A stretch of DNA of 64,000 nucleotides, taken from positions 24,977,121 to 25,041,120 of the forward strand of contig JANCRA010000004.1 of NCBI GenBank assembly GCA_024362935.1, written 5' to 3'. Position 1 is the first letter of the stretch. Each line of letters starts with the position of its first letter. The DNA comes from Setophaga petechia. Its lineage: Eukaryota > Chordata > Aves > Passeriformes > Parulidae. Shown here one piece after another: positions 12,031 through 25,700 of the stretch. The notes beneath the pieces were generated by a model that was given only the letters and a program-made list of their open reading frames with translations, was not told the DNA's origin and searched no databases. The translations under genes and the position numbers were made by a program.

Positions 12031-15000
12031 ATTGCAATATCCTGCTGATAACTAAATGAAGTAAAATCAATATCTCAATTTTATTGTTACGTTCTCTAAA
12101 CACATAGAAAATTCCTTCTCTCTGTTAAGGTCTTAAAAAATACGGCTACACTGCCTAAAGGCATTTTTTCCTCTTGTAACTAATTACAGAACTTTCTTGT
12201 TAGTTTGAATATAAATTAGAGAATTCCTATGAAGAGTTCTACCTGCATAGCACTAAGTTTCAGAGCAAGGTAAGAGTAGAAACATTTTGGAAAAGGATTC
12301 TTTGGACGATACAAGGCAATACTAGTATCTTAACAGATCTTTCCCAGAGATTCTTTCTCTATTAAACAAATAATGCTCCATCAATCTGCAATTACTTCTA
12401 CTGATGTAATTACTGCTACAGAGAAATGACAGTGTCAGTGTTAGACAGCATTTGTCTTTTATACATCTTTATTCACTTCAAGGAATTTTATGACTTGTAG
12501 CCCTTTCTGCAAAGGATTTTGGTACAGAGCCTCTTGATTATGACACATTCTGATGAGGTCTTTTCCCTTTGGCAAACTTGTGGTACAGGAAAACTGACCT
12601 GAAACTCCATCTGATTTCGTGACTTTCTTTCTAGGATGAAAGTTCAAGTAGTCTAGTTTTTCTACTGCCAAAGGTAATATGAAAATGGAAACCCAATCCT
12701 TATAATCTCTGTATCAGTTGCAGAAGTGTTGGGCATTGTCACATCTCATTATTGTCTTTGGTTTGTCATACCCATGTGTTACCTTTGTATACTGCACAGT
12801 GATCGTGTTGTTGTATCATTTTTATAGTTATTCTAGAGAAACAAAACTGCCCCAGAAGTTGGTGCGTTTGCCTCTGGAGTTTCTAAAGCAGTTTACATTA
12901 TCTTATATCCATCATGAGCACATAAATCATATTCAAGGTAGAGATGCTAAAGAATTCAGAATTTGACCATGAACATGGTATTCATTTTGTCTCGTATATC
13001 AGAGTCTGCTGAAGCATTTTTTACTGTTATACCACCTATCCATTTCCACTGACATAGCTGGAGAATGGGAGAAGATAAGTAGGCCCCTAAAGAGGGGACT
13101 CAGATGTACCATATGACAGAAACAGAAGTTAAAAGGTAACACTGGAAGAATGATGGATATATTTCATCTTTTGGTTCAAGTAGTTCCATCATGCACCTTA
13201 CTCAAAATAAAATTAACTCTTCTAGTTTTGATTTTAGCAAAAAAATGAAAATAATTACCATGGAGGACTTTCTTCAGATTTTGTGCCCTGAAGATGAGCT
13301 TCCAAGAAGCAGCTCTGAAAGGTTCCTTACCTTGGGGCACTAATAAATTCTACCTCCTTTACTCATTCCCATAATTTCTAAATATGTATTTATGCATGTT
13401 CACTCAAATAATGTGATTGTCTGAAAACCACACTCACAGGAAACGAGCCTAAAAAGAATAACTTTATTTTTGGCTACATCTGAGAAGACATTTTAGAGAA
13501 CCTAAAGGTGTTTAACAGTTAGGTCTATTAAAGATATTACTTGAAAGTTGGAAGTAATTTTCAACTCAGTCTCAGTAGGAAATTGAACATAAGTTTCACG
13601 AATGTTTTCTTTCTTTTGTTGAGTCATCTGATTCCACTTGATTTCCTTTGAATTTTGGTCTTTTCTGATCTGTGTTGTACCTCCTTCCAATAGTACTGTA
13701 CGAATTACGAACAAAGAATGAGCTTTATTATGAAGGTTTTCTGTGGCTAGGACATCAGCAAGCCAAAGACTTTCTAATTAGACCCTACAGAAAAGAGCTG
13801 CCCTGTTGACATGTTATTGAGAGATGTCTTTCTTGAAAACTTCATCACATATAACTGAGCAATGGTCTCATGCCATTAAGCTGAACAATTGGAGGCTTTG
13901 TCTCTGTTACTTAGAGCTGCGGAGTGTTTGGATATACTGCACAGATTCACATCAGTAAGAGAAAAACAAGCAGATGCAAAGGATGAGAAAAAGCATTTAC
14001 AGGGTTTATTAGCACAGAAGCTTTCTGATGCACCTCAGAATATTTTCTTCAGTTACCTTTTCGAGGTGTGCCTGGATGAGGGGATGCACACAATGAGATG
14101 CTTGTCCATTTCCAGGCTTATGCGCCAGCTGCAAAAGCAAACTGAGGAGCTCTGTTGTTCTAGAAAAACACAAGAAATACTTTACTGGTGTGAGAAAGGT
14201 GCAGTTATATTGCTTTCAGCACAGCTTGGACGATTTACATTGGCTACAGAAAATTTTGCACAGTGAACTCAGAATGCAACTCATTGCAACAGAGAAGTAC
14301 AAAATATGAGAAGAGATTGGGGGGTTTGTGTCCCCATAACCATAATTTTAAGTGGTTCTTCATGAGAAGGAAGGTGCTGTTTCAGAAACAATTTATGATT
14401 TCTGAACAATTTATGAGCATACATTTCTGAACAGGAAATTGGTTCAAGACACAAGTTATCACTGGCAAACCTCATTTATATGCAGCAAAAATATCACCTA
14501 CAGCTTTCCTGAGATTGGCTTATGCTCAACATACCTTCACTGATTACATGTGTTGCCTCCAGCTCTGTTTTGATTGCACATGCTGTATCCCCAAGCTCTC
14601 TTTCAGGAAAGGGTTACACAGAACATTTTGTTCCATAGGAACCTCCTTTTGACAAGGAATCTGTCTTTACTGTCATGTCTGTCATACCAGACATAAATCA
14701 GTGTCAATATACCACTCCAAAAATAGTCTGGGCCTGCTTTACCTTCAGGCAGCCTTAGACAGTTGGCACACACTGCCTCTGTCCCAAGACCCAGGGAGAG
14801 GCAGGTGCTCCTTCTGCTCTGCCGAATTTATGAACATTTGTCAACTGAAAAAGTAAGTTTCATGGAGAAGCAAGATCTTCCTGCATTTGACCCTGGGAAG
14901 TTTTTTCTTTTCCTTTTTGCCTTTGTGCATCTTATCACTGCCTCTTTATGCCTTCACAGTCTAACTAATTGATTCCTTTCTCTTGTGACGCTTTTGTAAT

Positions 15001-15154
15001 TGGATTGTAATAAATTATACCCTGCTGCTTAAGAATGCGTCAAATACTGTTTTAACTTGTCCAATGCAAAGAATTGAGAACTAGACACCGGATCATAAAG
15101 CATCATAGAATTTTGCTGGTATTAAACAGACACTTAGCAATAATTCTGCTGTCA
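12031..15154. other. Noncoding unique DNA
   Basis: No repeat family or gene recognised. The largest open frame, 13889-14266 (+, 125 codons), begins at TTG just after a stop at 13877 and has no recognised domain. It is Leu/Glu/Lys-rich and might form helix, but the length is within chance expectation. Confidence 0.5.
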
Positions 15155-15236
15155 CTTACATCTACATAAATCCAGTATGACTCCATTGGCCTCAAGTACT
15201 TTCTCAGCATTTACACCAGTCTGAGTGATGGCAGAT
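15155..15236. repeat. Possible ancient amniote interspersed repeat
   Basis: The pattern 'cataaatccagtatgactcc' followed by 'attggcctcaagtactt' and 'catttacaccagtctgagtg' resembles an old repeat seen across turtles, crocodilians and birds. In that repeat a 'taaatccagagtaactcca' half is followed by an inverted 'gatttacaccagtgtgag' half. The copy is diverged, and I cannot name the family or orientation with certainty. Confidence 0.35.
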
Positions 15237-17939
15237 TTTAACTCTTCATTCCTGTGGTGAGATAGATGGACTCCAGGCCAAGATACACAGACTGTGTTGG
15301 GAAAGCAGTGAGTAATGCTACACAATAATTTGAAGAGGCTAAATTAAAAACAGTAATGGTTGCCTGAGGATGCTGTATTCATAAAGAGGATGGCTAAGAA
15401 GTACCCCTTTACCTAGTACCTAGTATTGCAATGAGTCTTTGCCGTGGATAACACCAGAAGTTTTTACATATATTTCCTAAACTTGGTAAAGTATTATTTT
15501 CTGTACTAGCATGATTAAGATAGCAAAAACAGGCTGCGAGGCAAAGACCAGACTTTTCTCAAGAGAGCAGTTGCTTTCCCTATCACTGTGACTCAATCTG
15601 GTCTCTGGACTGCTCCAGTCTCCTCTCACTGCAGCAGACTGGCCAACTGCACCAAATTATGTGTCAAGGTTTTTGGCAGTGCAACCTATTTCCCACAGAA
15701 CACCACACAGAGAATTGCACTCTTCATTTAAGTCACTGACTGGACTGGAACCATTGAACTCTTTTATACAGGATAGAAAAGCTCGTGTTTCAGCTGTTAT
15801 TTTGCATGAGAACTTCTTTTTTCATTATTGTGGCCACATACCATTGGCAGTTGTACAGATTAAAAACAATGCTTTAATCCACACAGCCCCTTGACAGTAC
15901 TGTCCACACATCCTAGGAGTAAACATTTTCACTCAACTGCTTCAAAATTTTATTTAAATAAAAATTCCTAGAAGGTAGATGGGATGTTCTGTACTGCTTT
16001 ACCTGCAACGAGAATGTGCAATCATTCACTTCATGTGCCTATTTAAAATCCTGGACATGAATCATTATGACTGACCCATATAGAAGCAAGGAGGCTCAAA
16101 GTCAGTTTTCTTTCCCTCTCTAAAGTGCCAACAGAAGTGTAGGTTAACAGTGACTCATGTTAATCTTAGCTGAGGTGGTTGAACCTTGGGAATCCAAAGA
16201 ATGACTGTTCTTCCATACACAATTGGAGATCCATTATAAAGGCTCCCTTCAAGTGAGGAGTGTACAGGCTGCTACCTCTGGCATCCTGGCAGACATTCTT
16301 GGTGGCACATGCTGGAAATCAGGTCTCAGCTAGGGAAACCTGACCACAAGATGGACTGCTGCTGTAGACCCAGACCTTTTCTGAACCTTTTCTCAAGGAC
16401 CCAGAAGGACAGGAAGTTTGGGTGTCAGTGGTTTAGAAGTGGCATCCTATGGTGCTAAGAGCAGAACTCTGTCCATAAGGAGTGCATTTACAACTTTTTT
16501 TCTGGTCCCTGTAGTTCATGTTCCTTTGCTTTAATTTAGGACATGTGGAAAAGCATACACATACTGTTGATATATCTGGCACAACTCTAGATTGAGTGTG
16601 AGGGTTTGCTCTGGAGCAAGGTAAAAATTCAACCAGTTTCTATGCATTTCCTGGCTAAATTTGGTCCACCAAGATTCGCAACAGTGCCTACATGATACAG
16701 ATGTGTTCTTTTGAAGGTCTGTAATTTTGTCTTGCATAATATTCAGGTCTGCATTTCTAGTTACTGCATCTAATTTAGGAAGATCCTCTGATTTTCTGTC
16801 CACTTTATGTGCATCTTGGAAAATAAATGAAAACAGGCATGACTCAAACAATAAAAATTCTAAATAAGGAAAAGACAGATAGGCACTTTTGGAAGATTTA
16901 AATGAGAACCTGATACAGGAAGAAAAAATGAGTCTAACGAAAAAACTTCCTATGCATTGAAAGATCAAATAGAATAAAAAGCTGAGCAGCTAATATAACA
17001 CATATTTATTGCCCATGCTGTAGAATAATGGCACTCTCTTTGCTGGCAGAATAATCAAGAACAGTCTGAAAAACTTATCACTCAATGCTTTATAGTATTT
17101 CCTCCATTGTTCACATTCATATGTAACCAAATCTTCAAGTCTTGACCTACATTATAGTCACTCCCAGCTAAGAGAAAATTGACACTAGACCTATATTGTC
17201 ACTAGTGCTAGAGTATACAAAATATTAAGGTTGGTGTTCTCACAGCTACTGTTTCTCAGTAGGGAATTTCATGGCCTTTTGAAGTGACTCAACATCTTGT
17301 TTGCAGTGAAGTTTGAAAGACAGTCATGCATCTAAATTACTTGCACTAGTTTGAAAACGCTGCTCTAGAAGTGCTAAAGTGAAGTCCCAGGAGCTTGGCC
17401 AGAGAGATGCAGGGTTTCAGATGGGAGCCCTATAGAAAGTATTGAGTTTATGAGCTGTAGTCAGGTTCCTCTGGCTGCCAACCTGCCTCATGCCCTGGCT
17501 TGTGTCTGACAGCTGTGCAGCGCTCTGTATCACCAGCAGAGATCTTGGAGCGGGATCTGTGCTGACAGTCCTGCGGGCAGCGCTCAGGGCTAGGTGTGTG
17601 TCACTTCTCTCTCACAGCAGAGCTGGCTATACTGCATGGTCTGTCGTCAAAACTTGCTCCAGTGAGTAAACAGAGCTCAAGAGATTTGCAAGATTCACAG
17701 GGAGGGGTTTATCCGTGTTACTCCTCTGTTTTAATGAGGACACTCCAAATATGGTAGGTGTTACTCCAACAGCCCCTGAGCTTCTTGCAATGTCATGCAC
17801 AGAGCCAGGCCTTACTGGACAGAAATATGAATTCTCATGTCAGGCTTCTTTTTGTTTCTGGAAGCCAAGTCGATGTAATAGTCACCCTATTGATATTCAT
17901 AAATAAGTTAGCACAGCATTTTCACTGTTGGAATTAACT
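15237..17939. other. Noncoding DNA, mildly GC-rich near 17.5 kb
   Basis: Nothing recognised up to about 17450. At 17450-17640 base composition rises in GC with a few CpG sites (for example 'cagcgctctg' and 'cctgcgggcagcgctc'). The minus-strand open frame 16531-16968 (145 codons) has a splice-acceptor-like 'tttattttccaag' before its more hydrophilic part, but no known domain. Confidence 0.45.
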
Positions 17940-18305
17940 GAGTCCCTAATTACGGTGACAGAGAGCTATTCTTTCGTGGTCTAATTAGAATATTGAAATA
18001 CTGTACATGCCCTCCACTAAAGCCCATGTATGTCTGTGTGAACATTCTTTCTTTAAAAAACAAAACCAAAGCATCAATATCACACGTGGGCTTATGTGTT
18101 GTCTAAAGACAGGAGAAAACTTGTGTATGTCCTACCATGAAGGTATTTTATGTGAATTGGGCCATAAGATTGCAATTCTAAGCAGCCACACAATTAATTC
18201 TTCAGTTATGCAGTCCAATTAGGACAAATGCTTCCTTTCTAGTTTAATTAGAGATGGGTAAGCTCGTTTGAGCTTATTTGTATAAAATATGTGCTCATTA
18301 AACAA
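17940..18305. promoter_or_regulatory. Cluster of homeodomain-type TAATTA sites (candidate enhancer)
   Basis: Within about 360 bases there are TAATTA cores at 17947-17952, 17982-17987 and 18245-18250, the palindrome 'aattaatt' at 18192-18199, 'caattagg' at 18216-18223 and 'cattaaac' near 18297. Such spacing is typical of conserved developmental enhancers bound by LIM, Dlx, Lhx or similar homeodomain proteins. The same motif is also frequent by chance in AT-rich DNA. No conservation data are available here, so the regulatory role is inferred. Confidence 0.3.
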
Positions 18306-21300
18306 GGCCTGGATTTTGTTCAGCTTGTTAGAAATGTTGTAAAAAAAGAGCTTTCTCACACTGGCTCCAGTCTTTTTAACTCTTTACAGACCACAAATCT
18401 GACAGTCTATCAGTTACCCTCAAAGCACAGTATACTTGTTTCTCCCAGAAAAAGAACAAGGGTGATTGCATTACAGTAGGAATATTTGAAAAATCCAAGC
18501 TGCCATGCAGATAAACATCTGCCATAGTCAGATATCACTTATTATGACATCCCTCCCTGGGGGCTAATGCGACTTGTAAAGGGTTTGTGGGGTTTGGGAA
18601 TCTTTTTTCAGGGGTCTTCGGCAGCAGAATGAATGAGAAACTTTGTGTCTGACACATAACTTATCTGCTGAGAGAGGAGCAGGGGACTTATGAACTGACA
18701 TTTGGATACTCCTGTGGGGCATGAAGTAGAAAGATTTACATGAAAACTATACTATGTGAAGCCACAAAAGACACAAAGTCAGTTGAAATGTCCCAAGGAT
18801 GGGCAATGCCAATGATTTGAGCATACTGTTTCCCACTTTCCTCCTCTTATGTTAATTATTTCTTTTGTGAGCTCATCTATTCAACAGAGAGTAGTACGTG
18901 GAAGTGAAAGCACATGCATGAATCTCATGATGAAAAATGCCCCAAAGCAGGACATAATTTATTCAAACCATACCTTCAGAAAATCAAGCACTCCATCCTT
19001 CTGATCAGGGCAGGTGTTCTCCTGACATGCTCCTTCAGCCTTGGGTCTGTGAAGCAGGAAGGAGGAAAGATAGAGTCACCTTCCAGGCCGCATGTGGGCA
19101 CAGAAAAGTGAAGGCTCACCAGACAGAACTGAAAGCACCCTAATGTTGGCAGAAGCCAGCACAGGGGCAACACCAGAGCAGGAATCTCCCAGATGGCTAG
19201 AAAAGGCAAAAGGGCAGGCTGTCAAAAATTAAAGTCTAATTTATCCCTCTTGGAGCCACACATTATCCAACACTGTCAGTAAAATGGACAGATGCAAACT
19301 ACAGGCTCACACAAAGTGGTAGATGGCAGCCTTGGCCAAATGAGTTCTGGGGCATGACACAACTATTTTACAAATGCAAATCCACCCCTTTTCTCCTGCA
19401 CGTGATGGGGATTAAGCATGCAACAAATGTGTATTCAAATATTGTGTGCACAAACACAGCTCTTGCCCTTTGAAATCCTAGCCCTGAAAGCCTCTAGTTT
19501 CTACTGTAAGGCTTGAGCCTTGGTTTCAGAGGCACAGAAGGAGAAGAAAGCTTAAGTGTGGTTCCCAGGTGATTTCTACAGGACAGAAAATAGCCCACAG
19601 ACTAAAAAAAAGCTTGGATTTGGGGTTTGGACCCCATTGTTCAAAGGCTGAAGGAAAATGGCATGGCTCTGGAGTCATGGCTGTCCGGGCCTAAGAGCTG
19701 CCTGCAGGCATTTGCAGGTTGATGAAATCTCTGAATCAGAGGGGAAACGTAACATATACAAGATGAAACTCTAGGCTGTGCATTTGGGACCATGTTAAAA
19801 GTCTGCTGAACTTAATGGAAACCTGTGTTTCAGTGACCATATGATGTCACAGCAACGAACACAACTCAGCTGAGTTGACAGCAGAGGTCTTGGCTGTCTC
19901 CAGGGCTCAGTGCTGAGCTTGCTACTGTCTCAACACCTACACTCTCAGGATTGCCTTATGGGTGATACATGGTATGAAATAAAGACACTGCAATTTTCAC
20001 AAGTTTATTTAATTCCTGCAGATTTACAATGACATCATGGTATTTATGATCTTGTATTTTCACAGGTGTCACTTCGTCATCTCTTAGTCTGAACAGTTGC
20101 TTCATTACAGTTAAATGGGATGGGGTGGAGCGGAAATTCTGGTTTGGAGCTGGGACCTACTGGGACCTGTCATGTTATATTAGAAAAGTAACCAAATACA
20201 GACTTTTTCTGCCATGTATCAGAGGAGAATTAGAGCATGATTTCACTTAAGGGGAAAAGCTGGTCCCAAGATATTTTTTAATTTCAGAGGAAGATTCCCT
20301 AAATAATTGGTCAAAATGCAAAGGGGAGACCCTCATAATTGGTAACCCGAAGAGCTAGTGCAGAGCTATTTCCTCTTTACTCTCTTGATGGGCAACGTTG
20401 AGCAGAAATTCTACTGACAGACAACTTGTAGCAAAAAGAAACACTGAAAGAGATGACCATAACCTAAGGAGTGGAAGTCACAGTGACAGAAAGGGAAGCT
20501 CTTCTACAGGAAAGCAAGATGAAATTTTCTCTTATTTCTGCAAATGAATTATACTTTTTCACAAAGGAAGTATTTTTTCTACTCTAATTTTCTGCTGTGG
20601 GAGCAAATTGAATCATAGGGATCATTTTACTGGCACTGTGCACTGGACTTCAAATACTTCAGTACAGAGTAACAAAATACATAGGCCAAGAAAAGAAGAG
20701 GAAATACGACAATAGAGACATGTCTCCTGTTTTCTGGAAGACTTTCAGAATTATTTTTTTTTTGGTTAGGTACTATACAGGGATCCATCTAGTGTTAGTA
20801 TTACCATGATTGCTAAACAAAAGTCTAAGTCATTTCAGCTAGAGTTCCTCTGACTTCCCTTTCTGAACACTGGCAAGTCATTGTGATTTTATTTCAAGCC
20901 AGACCTGTGTGTCAGAGAGTGACTGGCCTAATTCCCAGCTCCCATGCGCCTTTGCCCTCGTTTTATCTCAAACTTCGCTGTAATTGTCAATACCCTCAGA
21001 AAAGGTAGAATAAAAATGTGTAAAATGTTTCCTTCTGATTTTCAGGTTGTATAAGATACTATATCTGCTTTAAGATACAATGAAGTGTGTCCATACTTTT
21101 TCTTCCCTAACCCAAATCCCATGAACTGAGAGAGGGAGGACACAGTTATTCTAGGTGACACATGCCCAAATACGCTAAATTTTCCTCGAGCAATTGCCTT
21201 CTAGATAAAAAATTGTTGAAGCAGTCACACAGCCCAGAGAGAGCACGAACAACTGTCCTGTCATTATGCCAAGCACTTGGAACAGGAGCTACGCCGTGTG

Positions 21301-21944
21301 TCACATTAAGGAACATTTACAATTGCTAGAGGTTAAAGGTGGAAAGGGAGTGTGGATGACAGAGACACTTCTGCAATTTGGCTGTCAGATCACAGGGAAG
21401 GCTGTGAAAAGCTAAGAAAACATCCCAAAGTGATGAAGAATCTGCTTGCCTACGCCTGCTGGATTTCCTGCGTGTCATAATGTATCTGAGATTGAAGGGA
21501 ATATTTTTCATTAGAGACAGAGAGCACAGGCATCTCCCCATCATTGCACTGAAGAAAGAGGTATGAAACTGCTATGTCTCTGCAGCTGTTAATGAGGTTG
21601 TGATAACTGGGGCCAAACCTGAGCTACTGACCAGGCAATTTTTCAGGTACTGCTATTGCTTTTGGGCAGTGTGTCAAGGAGGATGCACAGCTCTTTTCTT
21701 GCCATCAGACAGCAGGACTCTCCCTTAGCAGAGATTCTTCATGAATCTAATCAGCACCAGGATATGGTGGATAAACCTTGTATTACTGAAAGAAGGGATA
21801 AAATTAGATGGCAGAAACTAATAATCATTTTTTACAGTGGAAGCTGGTCATCAGTGAAGCCAACAAGGATTTCAGATTTGGAAAAAGAAGTGAAACAGAT
21901 TTTATCTGTTATTTAGGAGGTAGAACTAAAGTCTGATTAAAAAG
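18306..21944. other. Noncoding DNA
   Basis: No gene or known repeat. One feature stands out: 'caactcagctgagttg' at 19862-19877, a perfect 16-bp palindrome centred on the E-box CAGCTG. A T-run of about 10 occurs near 20753-20763. Open frames are all under 90 codons and unremarkable. Confidence 0.5.
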
Positions 21945-22750
21945 AACTACAGAAAGGCCTCATAGAATTAAAATGTAAAGTAAGAAAATGGCAGATGAAA
22001 TTCAGTGTAGGCAACAGTAAACTGCATGTCAATGAAAAAAGTTCCAGCTTAAGGTATATTTGGAGCAGCTCTGGTGAGACTGTTTCTCTATAGAAATAAG
22101 ATCTTGGTTTTCACAGGAAAAAACCCTCAACCATGCTTCTATATAGATTAAAATGATAATTTGTGTGCATGGAATTATTTGAGAAAATAAAAATAGCATA
22201 GTAGAAAATGTCACAGTCTTTGTTCTCCAACACTTTGAGTAGAGTGTAGTCTCTTAAGGACATAGGAGAAATGAAGAGGGCAAAGAAAAAAACAAGAGTG
22301 GGAAAATGCTATTGTTGAAGAAAGAATTAAACTAGAGATCTACGGGAAAGGCTAGCGAGGCTTTTGTTGTTAGCAATTCCTAGTAAGTCAATCAGTGCAA
22401 CAGAAAATAAATAACAAGGAAAAAGCATTCATCATTTCCTCTGTAGCAGGAACCAGGGGACATCAAATGAGATGAGTGCAGAAAACAAAAGACAAATACC
22501 TCTGCAGGGTGCTCAAGAGAAAGGGCATCAGGACAGTGGGCATATTAGGTGTGCAAGGTTTCAAGAAAGAATTGCACAAATTCAGAGAAGAAAAATCTGA
22601 TGGGAGGCTAGTGCTTATGAAGGCCCAGGAATTACTGAACTGCTTGTCATTGGATATTAGGAAAGTGGTCAAGAAAAATATGCCTCTTTCCGAAACACCT
22701 GGCATCAGGTGCTGCTGGAGACAGGATGTTAGACAAGGTCAGCCTTTAAT
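21945..22750 (+). mobile_element. Ancient amniote CR1-type LINE, 3' third
   Basis: Although heavily diverged, the order of landmarks fits the 3' part of the old CR1 LINEs shared by turtles, crocodilians and birds. From the end of reverse transcriptase come a 'gacctcatagaattaa'-like start, 'aaatggcagatgaaattcag', 'ggaattatttgagaaaataa' and 'gtagaaaatgtcacagtctt'. The 3' UTR follows, with 'caggaaccaggggacatcaa', 'gtttcaagaaagaattgcac', 'ttcagagaagaaaaatctga', 'cacctggcatcaggtgctgc' and 'gagacaggatgttagacaag'. Reading frames are destroyed by indels. The open frame at 22476-22892 is a by-product of this element and of the following T-run. Similarity is weakest at about 22250-22420. Confidence 0.75.
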
Positions 22751-22768
22751 TTTTTTTTTTTTTTTTTT
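22750..22768. repeat. T19 homopolymer
   Basis: Nineteen consecutive T immediately after the old CR1 3' end. CR1 elements do not normally end in poly-A or poly-T, so this is either independent low-complexity growth or the poly-A tail of an unrecognised minus-strand retroposed sequence lying downstream. Confidence 0.9.
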
Positions 22769-22770
22769 AA

Positions 22771-25700
22771 GTTTTTGGTCAACTTTCTGTTTGCAACATA
22801 CTACAAACTATCCCTCTGGCACTCCTATGATACAGCTGCAAATGCTTTTCTACTGTCACCACCACAACCAGGGTGATTCAGACAGATGCTAGCATGTGAA
22901 ATCTCCTCTTATCCTTGAGGTTCAGTAGAGTCATTCCTCAAACCAAGCTGGTATGGGGTTAAACTTCAGTGTAGCAGACAGTGATTTCTGTGGGACTTGG
23001 TTTAAAATTATATATCTCTTTAATAATTTTTCTGAAGAATGAAAGAAAAGAATTATGACTTTGCTGAATGCAGATGATCACATTTATGTCTTTTAACTGC
23101 AAGAAATCATACCATCAGACAAACAGAAATATGCATGGTAGCTAATAACTCTTCCAAGAATTTTAACCAATACTGTCTGTTCCATGTTTCGGACTGAGTT
23201 TTTTCTTTCCAATTAGCAAGTGCTGGCAGGATTCTTTATAAACAATAACATATTTATTTTTAAAATCTTTATTTATTTTAGGCAGATAGGAGCAGGCCAA
23301 GAATATGTCTCACTTTACGTAACTGGATAGTTCTTACCTAGCAACAGTTTGGTTGCTGAATTAGAAGAAATTTTTAATCACAGGAAAAATCTTTATCCAT
23401 AGTAAAACTTGGGAAAGGAAAATGGCAAATCTGGATACTAGTAGACTGGATGAATTAAATAACTCAGTCTTGCAAACAGACATGATCATGTTTCTAGACT
23501 GTTTCATTATTTGTTTTTGTCAGTGTGTATTTAGTTATCTTGTTTTCAATACCAGCGTTAAGCCTTTGAAGAGATTATTATTTTATGCATAGGATCCATT
23601 ATTTTATACATAGAAAATAACTGTGAAGTAGGGAAATATACTGAAGATAGATTCTGCAGCTTTGAACGAACAGTTATGCTCTCCAAAAACTAGACTGCTT
23701 TGAGGAGTTAAAACAAAAAAGTTAGGAGTTATAGGCAGTTTGCCCAAGTAAGACATGAGATCCTCCTGTCTGTAGGTGACAAACATTTCATGGAAAGCCA
23801 AACTACCAAACTTTCCTCCATTGTCTCATGGGATAAGATGGCTGTACAAGGCTGCTCCTCAGCCTCTCTGGCCTGGAAAAGAAAATAATAATAAATATAA
23901 TAAGAAAATAAAGAAAACAAACCAGGGCCAGAAAAGTTTCCATCCCAGAATAAAGTGTTGAGCCAGAGGATGTGTTCCAGCCTGTGAACTGCTTACTTCC
24001 TCTTTTTTACATGATACTTAGGCATGTCTTTGGGTTTGTGACAGTGGAGCAGTGGAACAGAGGCTGCATGTTCTTTCAGCCTCTTTTGCAACTGCAATCC
24101 AATTTCCCCTCATGCTTTCCTAAGAGACATTTTGAAGTTTTGAAACATTTATTTGAAATCTCAAGCAGACTGCTTAAGTTCGCAGGCTAGCATGCTGCTG
24201 GCAGCATGGGGTCTCTTCATTTCCAGTTCTGGGTTTTCATCACAACAGCTTCTGCCAGGAGCAGAGTTCAGACAGCCTCTAGACACTTCTCTGGAGATCT
24301 AGTCAAACCTTCCCATGAATGCAGAGTGGCTGCAGGCTGCTCACATATTTGTGAGCCAGAAGAAGAAAGCAGGGATCAGAAATTTAATATCTCATTGTAA
24401 AAAGCGAATGCCTGGAACTTCAAGTATACTTCCATTCTGAGGACTACATTACAATAGAATTGTCTATGTGTCTATATAATCATGGCATTCAAGACTTTTC
24501 TCCAGTTTAATCAGGGTATAGCCATGTCCCCTGCAATCTTTTGAGACACATTATTTGTTCTTTTGGTTGAAAGATCATAGCATTGTACAAGAACTCATTG
24601 AGGTTTTCTGTTCTCCAAATACATGCCTCAGGCAGACCTTCCAAACTTTTCACTCTCATGGGACAGCTTACCATTTCTTAACTGTGAAGATATCTGCCTT
24701 GTCCCTGCATGTCCTGGCCACTTGTCATTGCATTGCTCAAACTACAGAGCTACAGTGCTGCAGAGACCTGTATTCTGCTTCTGGGAATGTGTAATGAATG
24801 CCAGCAGGCAGGTAAGTACTTTCTAGGACTCTCCTGGCTTAGCTGTTTTTGTGGGGCAGCAGAGAACCAAGGGTCCTGAGACAACATGCACATGTCATCT
24901 AATTTACTCTTATGCTTCATTACAAGTTACAATAGACAAAATAAATCAACCAAAAAAAAAAAAAAATCAACATCTACTCATATTCGTTGGGAGCCCTGGA
25001 ACACAGTGTATTTTCAGTTTAACTCCTGAAGTGTCTCTATCTCCCAGTTCTCTCAGGGAGATGAGTTTGGATATTTATTTCCAGAACACTTACCCACCTT
25101 GCACAAGCCTGGACCTGATTATGTGATTACAGAACAATAGGGTTCTTATGATGAGGCCATGCGGATCCCCCAGCCAGAAAGCCAGGTTCTTAGGAAACTT
25201 GTCAAGAAGGGTTCTCAAAGGCCATTGCTGGAGTGAGCAGATCTGCTGAGACTTGTAAGCTTTGAGTACCTTACCTTGTGACTCTGTCCATCTGTGGCAG
25301 GGGTATCCAGGTTTTCTGGTCCACTCTTGCTGGAACAGCACAGGATCAACACCCTTGTCACACCTGGGGCTATGAATCTGAAATAATGCTAGAGGTGCCC
25401 ATAGTGTGCTTTAGTCATAAGGATGAGCTCTCAACTGGCCCTTCTGTGTGTTTGCTCTGCAGTGTCTCCCATCTCTTATATTCACCTTGCTAAGCCAATC
25501 ATCAAGTAGCTGTTATGCTTATACTCACTTGCATACCTATACAACACAGTGCCATCCCACATGAAGAGTCTTGCCCCTTCTTTTTGCTCTTCAGTTTTCT
25601 CTTTCACCCTGTCTCTTCCACTGTTTCAGATCTGAGCCCTGTCTTGTCTTCCCAACCTCCTTTCTTTGCCACTTAATGCCTTGTCCTGTGGCGCAGTGTA

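Noticed and set aside
11802..12032. Phe-rich membrane-like minus-strand open frame
   Set aside because: An artefact of the purine-rich plus strand, which reads as Phe/Leu/Ser on the minus strand.
13889..14266. 125-codon plus-strand open frame
   Set aside because: It begins at TTG, has no recognised domain, and its length is compatible with chance in AT-rich DNA.
16531..16968. 145-codon minus-strand open frame with an acceptor-like site
   Set aside because: No domain recognised, no matching donor exon found, and length alone is not convincing. I considered C-type-lectin similarity, but the Cys spacing does not fit.
22476..22892. 138-codon plus-strand open frame as a gene
   Set aside because: It starts at GTG inside an ancient CR1 3' UTR and reads through a T19 run as poly-Phe; it is a by-product of the repeat.
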